The notes: a model not told the origin generated them from the sequence alone. Counted from the first letter of the stretch, positions 7,928 through 17,327 are shown. The stretch is DNA of 64,000 nucleotides from Chitinophagales bacterium (GCA_013298665.1 JAAFIK010000025.1:1-64000); one strand, 5' to 3'. Program-made: numbers and translations.

Positions 7928-9853
7928 ATGCTGTCAGATACAGTAACATATCCAGACTTTCCGGTAAATGCACCGGATACTGCTCTGTTTACAGAGCGGT
8001 TCTCTGCTGCGGCAAACAGCATCCGCAGCCTCTATATGTCACTCTACGAAAACCATCCTGCCGGAGATACCCAGTTCAATCGCCTCAGTACTGTGCTGCA
8101 CAATGCTTTTTTGAACCGTGCGCCAAGGCTGCACCAGCAGGACGCCATTAAAAAGGAAGCGGGTCACTGGCACCTTGATCATAAGATCACCGGGATGAGC
8201 CTTTATGTGGATCGCTTTTGCGGCACCCTCAACAACCTCAGGAAGAAACTGGATTACTTCGAAACACTGGGGGTAAATTTTTTGCACCTGATGCCGGTTT
8301 TTGAGAGTCCGCCCGGCGAAAGCGATGGGGGATATGCCGTATCCGATTTCCGTAAGGTGGATCCGCGCTTTGGCACACTCGATGATCTGCGTGCACTGCA
8401 GGAAGACATGAGCCGCCGGAATATGTACCTGATGCTCGACATCGTACTCAACCATACTTCACATCACCACGAATGGGCTGCTAAGGCCAGGGCAGGAGAC
8501 GCACATTACCAGGAATACTTTTACCTGTATCATGACCGTGGCCTGCCGGATGCTTTTGAACGGACTATGCCCGAAATATTTCCTGAAGCTGCACCGGGCA
8601 GTTTTACATATATACCCGAATGCAACCAATGGGTGATGACGGTTTTTCACCACTACCAGTGGGACCTTAATTTCACCAATCCCACCGTATTTGTGGAGAT
8701 GCTTGATGCCATCTTTTTTTACGCCAATCTCGGGGTGGATGTCCTGCGGATCGATGCCCCGGCATTTATCTGGAAGCAGATCGGCACCACCTGCCAGAAC
8801 CTGCCACAGGCGCATACCCTGCTGCAACTCATTCACCAGTGTGTGCGCGTGTCTGCCCCCGGCATGGCCCTTCTTGGGGAGGCCATTGTAGCACCGAGTG
8901 AAGTGATGAACTACTTTGGCAAGGGTGCATTTGCTGCTAAAGAATGTGATGTTGCATATGGTGCTACCAATATGGCGCTGCAATGGGATGCACTCGCCAC
9001 GGGCAAAGTACAGGTGATGCTGGAAGCGCAGCATGCCATCCTCACCAAGCCCATTGGCACCACCTGGATCACCTATACACGCTGTCATGATGATATTGGC
9101 CTGGGTTACGATGATTATATGATTGCCGCAGCCGGTTTCGATCCTTATGAACACCGCAAATTCCTGAAAGACTATTATTCAGGTAACTTTGAGGGATCGT
9201 CTGCCACCGGAGCCTTATTCTCGGTAAACCCCAAAACACAGGATGCCAGGATCAGCGGTACACTTGCTTCACTCTGCGGACTGGAGAGTGCCCTTCAGCA
9301 GAACGATGCCGGAGCCGTGGAGCGGGCTATTGCCAAAATACTGCTGATGCAGGCCCAGAGTTTTTTTATGGGTGGTATCCCCATGCTTTTTTACGGAGAT
9401 GAATCGGGTTACACCAACGACTATTCCTATACCACCGATCCGGGCAAAAGTTATGACAACAGGTGGATGCACCGTCCGTTGATTGATTGGCTGAAAAATG
9501 ACAAAATTTATATTCCCGGCAGCCCGGAGCAAAAAATATTTGACGGCACCAAACGCCTGATTGCCCTGCGCAGGAGCAACATCGCTTTCTCCGATTACAA
9601 CAACCTTAGCTGGCTGAAGCCGCACAATATTCATATCGCCGGCTTTATCCGTTCATTCAACGAACAGCGTATCTTTTGCCTCTTTAATTACAGCAATGCC
9701 CCGGCCTGGCTTACCTGGTATGCCTTTAAGGAGAAATATCCGGTACCCACCCGCCTCTACGACCATTGGGAAGGGAAGTATTATGAAGTGGGTGCCGATG
9801 ACACTTACTTTATAGCCGAACCATACCGCTTTTATATACTTGAACCCGTATAA
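7928..9853 (+). CDS. Amylosucrase-like GH13 enzyme
   Basis: A 641-aa cytoplasmic alpha-amylase-superfamily enzyme with no signal peptide. Catalytic residues follow the amylosucrase pattern: nucleophile Asp276 in VLRIDAPAF, acid/base Glu318 in LLGEAIV, and the HDD motif His387-Asp388 in RCHDDIGLGYDD. YDNRWMHRP also matches amylosucrases. The length agrees with amylosucrase (about 630-640 aa). It would split sucrose, releasing fructose for the neighbouring kinase and transferring or hydrolysing glucose. A sucrose hydrolase of the same subfamily is the alternative. ATG 7928 is preferred over a TTG at 7919 that would overlap the previous stop. Confidence 0.88.
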   Translation: MLSDTVTYPDFPVNAPDTALFTERFSAAANSIRSLYMSLYENHPAGDTQFNRLSTVLHNAFLNRAPRLHQQDAIKKEAGHWHLDHKITGMSLYVDRFCGTLNNLRKKLDYFETLGVNFLHLMPVFESPPGESDGGYAVSDFRKVDPRFGTLDDLRALQEDMSRRNMYLMLDIVLNHTSHHHEWAAKARAGDAHYQEYFYLYHDRGLPDAFERTMPEIFPEAAPGSFTYIPECNQWVMTVFHHYQWDLNFTNPTVFVEMLDAIFFYANLGVDVLRIDAPAFIWKQIGTTCQNLPQAHTLLQLIHQCVRVSAPGMALLGEAIVAPSEVMNYFGKGAFAAKECDVAYGATNMALQWDALATGKVQVMLEAQHAILTKPIGTTWITYTRCHDDIGLGYDDYMIAAAGFDPYEHRKFLKDYYSGNFEGSSATGALFSVNPKTQDARISGTLASLCGLESALQQNDAGAVERAIAKILLMQAQSFFMGGIPMLFYGDESGYTNDYSYTTDPGKSYDNRWMHRPLIDWLKNDKIYIPGSPEQKIFDGTKRLIALRRSNIAFSDYNNLSWLKPHNIHIAGFIRSFNEQRIFCLFNYSNAPAWLTWYAFKEKYPVPTRLYDHWEGKYYEVGADDTYFIAEPYRFYILEPV

Positions 9854-9934
9854 TGCAGCGGCAGCTATAAACTTCCCGTTTGATGGTGTATCAGCCCTCA
9901 TAACCGGAAATGATTTAACTTTAAAAATAAAAAT

Positions 9935-11977
9935 ATGCAGGTCTTCAGAAACATTTTACTGACTGTTGTTACAACCGCCCTGCTGCTGCGGGTTTCAGCC
10001 CAGGCTCCTGACCCCTGGCGCATCAATGCCGGCAACATCGAGCCACAGGGCTATTACGGGGTTACCGTTGCCAACGGTATGCTGGGGGTAGTATCCGCTC
10101 CTGAGCCCTTTAAAGTAAAAGATGTGGTACTGGCCGGTGCTTACGATCTTTATGGCAGGGGACGTGTCAGTAACTTTCTCAAAAGTTTCAATCTCCTTAA
10201 TATGACGCTTGACATTGACGGCCGCCGCATTGATGCCCGTAATGTTCAAAATATGAAACAGGAGCTCAACATGAAAGAAGCCAGCTTTACCACCAGCTTC
10301 AGCATGGGAGACAAAGCCACTGTTTCCTATACCTATTATGCGCTCCGTCAGTTGCCTTTTACCGTACTGATGGATGTATCGGTAACGGCACTTAAAGACA
10401 TCAGCATCAACAGTGCCAGTGTAATGGAAGCACCGGATGCCCTACGTGATGTGCAGAATTATTATAACGAAATTGATCGTCCGCATGTGGTGATCAGCCT
10501 GCTGACATCAGCGGCTAAAAGCCCAACAGGCAAACTCCTGATGTGTGCGTCCAACACCTTTCTGTTTGGTGAGCCCCACGGTCAGGAACCGCGTGTGATC
10601 CATGAAATGTGGGACAACAATATGCACCTGATGAAGTTTGCACGTAAAATCAGGGCGGGTGAAACCTATCGTTTCTCGATAGCCGGTTCCTCCATTACAT
10701 CGGCTCACCATGACGATCCGCTTAATGAAGCCGAGCGGCTTACCATTTTTGCAAGACTGGAAGGCCGGGATCGGCTACTGCAGTTTCACAAACAAGCCTG
10801 GCAGGAACTCTGGAAAAGCGATATACAGATCGAAGGCGATCCGCAAAGCCAGCAGGATGTACACAGTATGTTGTACCACCTGTATTCTTTCTCACGCGAA
10901 GGCACGGCTTTTTCCCCTTCGCCTATGGGGCTGAGTGGCCTCGGCTACAATGGGCATATTTTCTGGGATACTGAACTCTGGATGTTCCCCTCTGTATTGG
11001 TACTCCACCCCGAAATCGCCAAAAGTATGGTGGAATATCGCTTTCAGCGCCTGGCAGCAGCCAGAAGAAATGCTTTCAGCAAAGGGTATAAGGGTGCAAT
11101 GTTTCCCTGGGAAAGTGCAGAATCCGGTGTGGAAGAAACACCGGTATGGGCATTGAGCGGTCCGTTTGAACACCATATTACGGCCTGCGTTGGCATTGCC
11201 GCCTGGAATTATTATTGTGTAACACAAGACAAAAACTGGCTCCGTGAAAAAGGCTGGCCGATTCTTTCAGCCACTGCCGATTTCTGGGCATCACGTGTAG
11301 AGCGTAACGGACCGGGACAGTACGATATCAAAAACGTAGTTGCTGCTGATGAATGGGCGGAAAACGTTGACAATAATGCGTTTACCAATGCCGCTGCCAA
11401 ATCGGTACTTAAAAGTGCAACAGATGCCGCAAAAGTATTGGGTATACCGGCCAATGCAGACTGGATGCTGGTGGCCAATAATATCCCCATCCTTAAATTT
11501 CCTGACGGCACAACAAAAGAACACGCTACTTATAAAGGTGAGGGTATTAAGCAGGCGGATGTCAACCTCCTGAGTTACCCGCTCAAAGAAGTTTCCGATC
11601 CGGCAATGGTACGGAAAGACCTGGCTTATTATGAATCGCGCATCCCCAATGAGGGTACGCCGGCCATGACCCAGGCCATATTCAGTCTGCTATATGCCCG
11701 CCTCGGCGACGGAGAGAAAGCCTATCACTGGTTTCAGGATGCTTATATCCCCAACCTGAACCCTCCATTCAGGGTTATCGCCGAAACCAAGGGTGGTACC
11801 AATCCCTACTTCGCCACCGGTGCAGGAGGGATTGTGCAAAGCCTGCTCATGGGTTTTGGCGGACTCGAAATTACCCCTGATGGTATCCGCCAGATCAAAT
11901 CCACCTTACCCAAAAACTGGAAAAGCCTCACAATTACCGGTGTCGGTCCGGAGAAAAAGACATTTGTTGTGCGGTAA
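9935..11977 (+). CDS. Exported glycoside hydrolase family 65 protein
   Basis: A 680-aa protein with a clear signal peptide (MQVFRNILLTVVTTALLLRVSAQA), hence periplasmic or surface. The (alpha/alpha)6 core shows GYNGHIFWDTELWMFP, the substrate-loop signature of GH65, and the general acid Glu473 in AADEWAENVDNNAFTN. GH65 contains phosphorylases for trehalose, maltose, kojibiose and nigerose, and also hydrolases. Export argues for a hydrolase, because phosphorolysis needs cytosolic phosphate. The gene is 81 bp downstream of the amylosucrase-like gene and 17 bp upstream of a beta-phosphoglucomutase-like gene, an arrangement more typical of a phosphorylase. Confidence 0.88.
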   Translation: MQVFRNILLTVVTTALLLRVSAQAPDPWRINAGNIEPQGYYGVTVANGMLGVVSAPEPFKVKDVVLAGAYDLYGRGRVSNFLKSFNLLNMTLDIDGRRIDARNVQNMKQELNMKEASFTTSFSMGDKATVSYTYYALRQLPFTVLMDVSVTALKDISINSASVMEAPDALRDVQNYYNEIDRPHVVISLLTSAAKSPTGKLLMCASNTFLFGEPHGQEPRVIHEMWDNNMHLMKFARKIRAGETYRFSIAGSSITSAHHDDPLNEAERLTIFARLEGRDRLLQFHKQAWQELWKSDIQIEGDPQSQQDVHSMLYHLYSFSREGTAFSPSPMGLSGLGYNGHIFWDTELWMFPSVLVLHPEIAKSMVEYRFQRLAAARRNAFSKGYKGAMFPWESAESGVEETPVWALSGPFEHHITACVGIAAWNYYCVTQDKNWLREKGWPILSATADFWASRVERNGPGQYDIKNVVAADEWAENVDNNAFTNAAAKSVLKSATDAAKVLGIPANADWMLVANNIPILKFPDGTTKEHATYKGEGIKQADVNLLSYPLKEVSDPAMVRKDLAYYESRIPNEGTPAMTQAIFSLLYARLGDGEKAYHWFQDAYIPNLNPPFRVIAETKGGTNPYFATGAGGIVQSLLMGFGGLEITPDGIRQIKSTLPKNWKSLTITGVGPEKKTFVVR

Positions 11978-11994
11978 ATAAAAGGTAGCAAAAT

Positions 11995-12642
11995 ATGTTC
12001 AATGCACTTCTTTTTGACATGGATGGTACCATGATCAACAATATGGCTTACCACCTCCGGGCCTGGGAACAAATGATGGAAGAACTTGGTCATCCGATGA
12101 GGGGCGAGCAGTTGCTGCAACAGTTATATGGCAGTAATAAGGGCGTGCTTGACCGCATTTTTGGAGAAGGTTATTTTGATGCGGCCACTATCAGCCTGCT
12201 CTCCGACAGAAAAGAAGCCTTGTACCGAACCCTGTACCAGCCTCACATCAAGCTCATTGCAGGGCTGGATAGCTTTTTACGGCAACAGCATGAATGTGGT
12301 ATGCTTATGGCGTTGGGAACAGCTTCCAATATGCCTAATATCAACCTCACACTCGATACGCTGCGCATACGCCATTACTTTAAAACCATCGTAAGCGCCG
12401 ATGATGTACAACGCGGTAAACCCGATCCCGAAACCTACCTCAGGGCAGCCGAATGGTTAAATGTTTCCCCGGCCAACTGTCTCGTCTTTGAAGACGTTCC
12501 CAAAGGTGTGGAAGCAGCCGCTGCGGCCGGGATGCAGGTAGTGGTGGTTACCACTACACATACGCCTGAGGAGTTTTCATCCTGTAAAAATGTACTTACC
12601 TTTATTCCTGATTTTACAAACTTCAGGTTAGACAACTATTGA
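11995..12642 (+). CDS. HAD-family beta-phosphoglucomutase-like phosphatase/mutase
   Basis: A 215-aa cytoplasmic HAD protein. Motif I is FDMDGTMI (nucleophile Asp8, Asp10). A helical cap follows, then motif II around GTASN, and the KPDPETYLRAAEWL plus VFEDVPKGVEAAAAAGM motifs III/IV are complete. The family converts beta-glucose 1-phosphate to glucose 6-phosphate or dephosphorylates small sugar phosphates. Its neighbours (GH65, sucrose cleavage) support the mutase role, but a sugar phosphatase cannot be excluded. The stop is one base before the next ATG. Confidence 0.85.
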   Translation: MFNALLFDMDGTMINNMAYHLRAWEQMMEELGHPMRGEQLLQQLYGSNKGVLDRIFGEGYFDAATISLLSDRKEALYRTLYQPHIKLIAGLDSFLRQQHECGMLMALGTASNMPNINLTLDTLRIRHYFKTIVSADDVQRGKPDPETYLRAAEWLNVSPANCLVFEDVPKGVEAAAAAGMQVVVVTTTHTPEEFSSCKNVLTFIPDFTNFRLDNY

Positions 12643-12643
12643 C

Positions 12644-13984
12644 ATGAGAAAATTCACAGGCTTCTTTATGCTGCTGGTATCCGCTTTGATGGCTTGCAGG
12701 CCAGCGGTAGCGCCGGATGCATATAAAAAAGTATTCAGCGACCCGGTACTTTATTGCAAGACAGTAAAAAAACTCAATGATGTGGTGATGCAAAACAATT
12801 TTCCACCCATCATTGCATCCCGGAACTATGCCTATGCCAATATTGCTGCATATGAGTGTATTGCAGCAGGCGACAGCAGCTTTACAAGTCTTGCCGGTCA
12901 GCTCAACCAGCTACCGGTCATGCCCAAGCCAGAAGCAGGCAAACCCATCAACTATAACCTGGCCGCACTGTTCGCCTTTACAAAAATCGGCAATGCAGTT
13001 ACCTTCCCCGAAGGCAGCATGATGGGCTATTATAATGAACTCAAACAAATGGCCGATAGCCTCAATATGCCATCGGCTGAATTAAAGAACACCATTACGT
13101 TTTCCGATTCTGTTGCGGCCGCCATCATGCGCTGGAGCAAGGCAGATAACTATGCCCAAACCAGGTCTGCCGAAAAATATACAGTGATCAGTACACCCGG
13201 ACGATGGGTACCTACGCCACCGGCTTATACCTCAGCACTTGAACCACACTGGAACGAAATCCGGCCGATGGTCATCGACTCGCTCGGCCGCTTTATGCCC
13301 GAACCCCCACCGGCATTTGATGTCGTGGATAAAAACAGTACCTACTATAAAGAACTGATGGCCGTAAAAAAAGCGGTGGACAGCCTGACCGATGAACAAA
13401 AGCACATTGCAGAATTTTGGGACGACCTGGCGACAAAGCTCAATACGGTTGGCCATGTACAATACGTAACAAAGAAATTTTCTCCTCCGGGCCACTGGAT
13501 GAATATTACAGGCATCGCTGCTGAAAAATCGAAAGCAACATTTGCAATCACTGTATGTGCGTATGCAAAAACAGGTATTGCTATTTTTGATGCTTTTATA
13601 CAATGCTGGAATGTAAAATTTAAATACAATACGGCAAGACCCGAAACCGTCATCAACAAATACATAGATGAAAACTGGCGGCCTTTTTTACAAACACCAC
13701 CCTTCCCTGAATATACCTGCGGACACAGTACGGTATCCTCAGCGGCGGCAGAAGCCCTCACCAGTGTATTCGGGGATCATTTTGCCTATACAGATAGTTC
13801 AGAGCTTGAGTTTGGCATCCGGAACAGGAGTTTCACCTCTTTCCGTCAGGCCGCAGATGAAAACAACCGGGCAAGGTTTTATGGAGGTATCCATTTGCAC
13901 AATTCCTGCCTCGTGAGTACACGTGAGGGACGAAAACTCGGGGCATTTATCGTGCAAAGACTGCGGATGGCAAAAAAGCCATAA
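12644..13984 (+). CDS. Vanadium-haloperoxidase-like/PAP2 lipoprotein with altered active site
   Basis: A 446-aa putative lipoprotein (lipobox around LMACRP, Cys18). The C-terminal half carries the PAP2/vanadium haloperoxidase signature: Lys325-x6-Arg332-Pro333 (KFKYNTARP), TCGHS with His361 in place of PSGH, and Arg411-x5-His417 (RFYGGIH). Two usual residues differ: Ser of SGH is Cys, and the HxxxD Asp is Ser421. Such proteins are either haloperoxidases or acid phosphatases of the same fold. A phosphatase role would fit a sugar-phosphate operon. It is the last gene of the operon. It ends 10 bp from the convergent ATP-grasp gene and no terminator hairpin fits between them. Confidence 0.82.
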   Translation: MRKFTGFFMLLVSALMACRPAVAPDAYKKVFSDPVLYCKTVKKLNDVVMQNNFPPIIASRNYAYANIAAYECIAAGDSSFTSLAGQLNQLPVMPKPEAGKPINYNLAALFAFTKIGNAVTFPEGSMMGYYNELKQMADSLNMPSAELKNTITFSDSVAAAIMRWSKADNYAQTRSAEKYTVISTPGRWVPTPPAYTSALEPHWNEIRPMVIDSLGRFMPEPPPAFDVVDKNSTYYKELMAVKKAVDSLTDEQKHIAEFWDDLATKLNTVGHVQYVTKKFSPPGHWMNITGIAAEKSKATFAITVCAYAKTGIAIFDAFIQCWNVKFKYNTARPETVINKYIDENWRPFLQTPPFPEYTCGHSTVSSAAAEALTSVFGDHFAYTDSSELEFGIRNRSFTSFRQAADENNRARFYGGIHLHNSCLVSTREGRKLGAFIVQRLRMAKKP

Positions 13985-13994
13985 AACCATACAT

Positions 13995-15059
13995 TTACTG
14001 CATTGCCCTTACCAGTTTTTCAACACGGGCATTCTTTCGGAGCAGTTTGATCACTTCTCCAATACGCAGGTATGGTACTCCGCGTCTGTGCTGGTCGGTA
14101 CTGATATCGTAAAGTATCCGCCAATGCCGGGTAATTTCTTTCCATGCATAAAAAATCGATTGCCCGGGATCATAAATATGGGTAGGTTCACTTCCCGATC
14201 CATTCAGTTCGATCACCTCAAAATTTTTTCCCTGCTCCAGGGATGCCCAATCTGTAAAGCGGATATCCATCCGGCCAAAATAAAACCCATCAAACCGTTT
14301 ACAAAGCTGGTCGATCATTACCGTGAGTGCAGGCGTTATTTTACCGGAAGCATTGGTAAAAAGGGATCCCCTCGCGTGATTACCCACAGCAATAACCCGA
14401 TGCTGTTCACCGGCAGGCAATACCAAGGATAAAGCTGCATCCCCAAGCGTTGTTTCAAGTGAAGGCAATTGCAGAAAGTAACGGGGTTCTTTAGTCAGCA
14501 AAGCCCGTATGGTATCTTTCCCGTTACCGGTTACAGTGATAAAGGCCTTCTGCACAATCCCGGTTATAGTACCACAAGTTGCTCCCGGGAGTTTTGCATA
14601 AAAAATACCGGCTTCCTCCGGCAGATCTACCAGCCGCTGTACGATATAGGCAATCGGACACTCCTCATGATACAGCCTGAAAGCAGCAAGGTCATGGATG
14701 ATGGACACACCGCTTCCCTTTGAGCCGATGTCTGGTTTGGCAATAAACGGGAAGGTAAACTTTGCAAGGACGGTTGGCGCTATCGCTGTAAATGGCTGCT
14801 GCTGATCCACACCCAGCGTATCAGGAAAAAAACCATCGGGTGCATCCTGGTGTATTTTCCATTTTGACTCCATCAGCAATCCCCCGTTTTCAATACCCGG
14901 GTTTGCTGCTGTAAAAAAGAAACAATGCCTTGCTTTGGCACAAAGGTAAAGCAGGTAGGGCATAATCGGCAGATAAACCAACCGGCCATTCCAGTATTCC
15001 CAATGACTCAGTTTAATGCGCAGCCTGCGCCATCTTGTTTTTATCCGTTCCATAAACAT
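13995..15059 (-). CDS. ATP-grasp ligase-like protein
   Basis: A protein of about 354 aa. The segment FPFIAKPDIGSKGSGVSII is an ATP-grasp nucleotide-binding strand-loop. FYFGRMDIRF and NFEVIELNGSGSEPTHIYDP supply the acidic Mg-binding residues and the Asn of the family. It resembles D-Ala-D-Ala-ligase-like or alpha-L-glutamate-ligase-like ATP-grasp proteins. The carboxylate substrate and the acceptor are unknown. I start at ATG 15059 (next 15053), because the longer frame runs further into the NRDE gene. It still overlaps that gene by about 47 bp and forms one minus-strand operon with it. Confidence 0.8.
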   Translation of the reverse strand: MFMERIKTRWRRLRIKLSHWEYWNGRLVYLPIMPYLLYLCAKARHCFFFTAANPGIENGGLLMESKWKIHQDAPDGFFPDTLGVDQQQPFTAIAPTVLAKFTFPFIAKPDIGSKGSGVSIIHDLAAFRLYHEECPIAYIVQRLVDLPEEAGIFYAKLPGATCGTITGIVQKAFITVTGNGKDTIRALLTKEPRYFLQLPSLETTLGDAALSLVLPAGEQHRVIAVGNHARGSLFTNASGKITPALTVMIDQLCKRFDGFYFGRMDIRFTDWASLEQGKNFEVIELNGSGSEPTHIYDPGQSIFYAWKEITRHWRILYDISTDQHRRGVPYLRIGEVIKLLRKNARVEKLVRAMQ

Positions 15060-15762
15060 TTGTGCGGGTATCGATACATTGCTCGTGGCATAATGCTGTG
15101 CCTGTTTCGAAATATGCAAAGGAAGTCGCCTCATTATTTTGTAAGAGTGTGGAAATGCTGAGTGTCTTTACCCGGCCGCGGTCCATAACAAATCCGTTCT
15201 CTGTATCGTTGTATGCAGTAAGAAATGCACGCAAAGCCGATGGTGTCAATGAAGGGTTACCCATCAGCCAATCCTTTAGCCGCTGCTCCCGGATAGCCTT
15301 TGCTTCCTGCGTGTATAATGTGGCTGAAGACCACATATGTGCCTGACCGGAATCTTTGGTACACACATGCCGTTGCAGACCGTCCCAAACCAATTCATAA
15401 AGAAAGCCGTTCTGCCATAAAACCAATGTAAATGGTTCAATATTATGCAGATCCATCTGAAGATAAGCCTGTAAAGCATCATACTGGTCAAGCAAAGCCC
15501 TGACCACCTGCCCCCTGCTGCAGCGGTAATTTTCCTGGCGTTGATGGGCAACAAATGCGCCGTTCAGCAGCACCAATATATGCCCTTGGTCATTAGCCCC
15601 AACCCATGTACCCTTACCGGCAGGATCAAGGGGATACAGCATCTCCCCAAACTTACCCTGAAAAAAAGCGGGCTTGCCAGCCGGGTCCCTGAGTGGGTGT
15701 TCATCCCTGTTGGATGACAAAAGCACCCCGCCGGGAAGGGGTATGAAAACTACTGTACACAT
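15013..15762 (-). CDS. NRDE-family protein (TANGO2-like)
   Basis: A 249-aa protein starting MCTVVFIP with the diagnostic SSNRDEHPLRDP motif near residues 16-27. GKGTWVGANDQG and the LNG segment follow, as in the NRDE/TANGO2 family (N-terminal Cys2, Ntn-hydrolase-like). In eukaryotes TANGO2 has been linked to heme or lipid handling. The bacterial function is not established. It overlaps the DinB-like gene by 13 bp upstream and the ATP-grasp gene downstream, so the three are co-transcribed and probably translationally coupled. Confidence 0.85.
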   Translation of the reverse strand: MCTVVFIPLPGGVLLSSNRDEHPLRDPAGKPAFFQGKFGEMLYPLDPAGKGTWVGANDQGHILVLLNGAFVAHQRQENYRCSRGQVVRALLDQYDALQAYLQMDLHNIEPFTLVLWQNGFLYELVWDGLQRHVCTKDSGQAHMWSSATLYTQEAKAIREQRLKDWLMGNPSLTPSALRAFLTAYNDTENGFVMDRGRVKTLSISTLLQNNEATSFAYFETGTALCHEQCIDTRTNVYGTDKNKMAQAAH

Positions 15763-16247
15763 ATTTGTTGCTTGTATTGTATGGTAGCCGCTGCTACGCC
15801 AAAAGTCTCATCAACAAGGTCTAATCCCAGCTCCCGTAATGCCACCCTGATCATTGCCATATGGTGAATGGCATGTTCGCAATTATACACCAGCTCGCGG
15901 AAATAGCAGGTTTTTACCGGTGCTTCATTGCTTTGGCTTGCCAACAAGAGGGGCTTATCCTCACGAACAATTGCCTGACACAAACCCTCTATGGTATGAC
16001 AGGCAAATGTGGTGTCTGTTTCAAGATTGGCGTCACGCTTACGGGCGTCGTAGTCAACCGTTCCGGTAGCATAACCCGTCATGAGGCATTGAATCAATTC
16101 GAGAATATGGCGAACATGCTGTCCGATCGTAGCATTCCCCAACATAGCAATCGGATTTATGTACGACGTATTGTTAGTCTGCCCCAACAGAGATTGGAGT
16201 TGGCAGAGTTGTCCCTGTAGCGATAAGCTGATTGTTTGTGGTAACAT
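15750..16247 (-). CDS. DinB-like superfamily protein
   Basis: A 165-aa four-helix-bundle protein. The three metal-ligand histidines of the DinB/YfiT superfamily are placed as expected: one in IGQHVRHILE in the second helix region and two in YNCEHAIHHMAMI in the third. Such proteins are metal-dependent thiol transferases or nucleases, and this member's reaction is unknown. ATG 16247 (MLPQTISL) is preferred over TTG 16259. A -7-like TTACTTTG (16264-16257 on the minus strand) sits only 9 nt before the ATG. First gene of the DinB-NRDE-ATP-grasp operon. Confidence 0.8.
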   Translation of the reverse strand: MLPQTISLSLQGQLCQLQSLLGQTNNTSYINPIAMLGNATIGQHVRHILELIQCLMTGYATGTVDYDARKRDANLETDTTFACHTIEGLCQAIVREDKPLLLASQSNEAPVKTCYFRELVYNCEHAIHHMAMIRVALRELGLDLVDETFGVAAATIQYKQQICVQ

Positions 16248-16400
16248 GATCTGTCGCAAAGTAATGTAAAGTCAACAATTATAAAAATTCGTTCATTAGC
16301 CAGGTATATTGAAAAGCCACTTCCACACTGGTAAAACAGTTGCTTTCACCATAACCACGACCTTTACAACTATCACCTGTAAATGGTTCAGTACCTGTGT

Positions 16401-17327
16401 TTAAAAATGAAAAGCGATCTCTGGTGATACAATAAATTTTCGGGTAAGTCCATCGGGCCGCACTTCCCTTACCACCAATGGTGTACCGGCTGTTAACCCG
16501 ATATCAATCGTTTTACTGATGGCCCAACGCGCACCTGCGGTAAGGTTGAGGGTAAGTCCTCCGGAGTTTTCAATAGCCGTACGGGTATTGTTTGCGGCAA
16601 GATAACTGTCCTCACCAAGGTGGAGAATCGCCAGTAATCCTGTATTATAGCTGAACCTGGTACCCGCATGACCATTATAGGCGGCACGTATCAGGGCATC
16701 AGGCTTCCGGGTAAATGCATTGGATGGTGCATACTTGGCAGAAGCTGCGCCGGAAGGGAGAAACCCATTACTGTTGGCACCGCTCAGCGGTTGCTGCCAG
16801 CCTGCGGCAAATTGCCATCTTTGATTGGAAACTGTTATACCCGCAATAAGATCAGTTGTACCCAGGCTGCTTTGGTATTGCATCGGCAATGCACGACCAC
16901 CGGATTTTAAATTTCCATTGTTCAGCGGCAATTTTGCACCGAGGGTTATTTGGGTGATCCATTCACTTTTTGCCGGTAACTGGTAAATCCCGGTCAGAAA
17001 AAAATCACCACCGCCTGAAGCATTACCAAGAGGACCATCAGCAAAATTTGCCGTCAATTTAGCCTGAATTGCCCAACGTGCAGACAGTTGATTGTCGTAC
17101 TGCAGGCCAGGTGTAAATACCGTTACATTATCGTCTCCCACACCAACCGGCAACAAAACAGAAAGTTGCTGGTTTTTCTTTTTACCAGTTGCGTCATGCT
17201 CCGCATGCTGAGCTTTAAGCCCACCGATACTGCAAAATCCGGCATCGCTGCAACCTTGTGCTTTTGTAAAACCCGGTAAAGACAATAAGCCTGATAAAAT
17301 GGCCAGAACTGATACTTTGTTGTGCAT
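16401..17327 (-). CDS. Outer-membrane beta-barrel protein of unknown substrate
   Basis: A 308-aa protein with a signal peptide ending at TKAQ and a mature part starting GCSDAGFCSIGG. The rest is alternating amphipathic beta strands ending in aromatic residues, and the last residues ISPEIAFHF-type pattern (ending FHF) is a classical outer-membrane barrel terminus. I do not recognise the family beyond a porin/transporter-like barrel. ATG 17327 is chosen because it is followed directly by the signal peptide. The longer frame upstream is not coding-like. Single gene, downstream of rpsG but separated from it by a strong terminator. Confidence 0.7.
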   Translation of the reverse strand: MHNKVSVLAILSGLLSLPGFTKAQGCSDAGFCSIGGLKAQHAEHDATGKKKNQQLSVLLPVGVGDDNVTVFTPGLQYDNQLSARWAIQAKLTANFADGPLGNASGGGDFFLTGIYQLPAKSEWITQITLGAKLPLNNGNLKSGGRALPMQYQSSLGTTDLIAGITVSNQRWQFAAGWQQPLSGANSNGFLPSGAASAKYAPSNAFTRKPDALIRAAYNGHAGTRFSYNTGLLAILHLGEDSYLAANNTRTAIENSGGLTLNLTAGARWAISKTIDIGLTAGTPLVVREVRPDGLTRKFIVSPEIAFHF

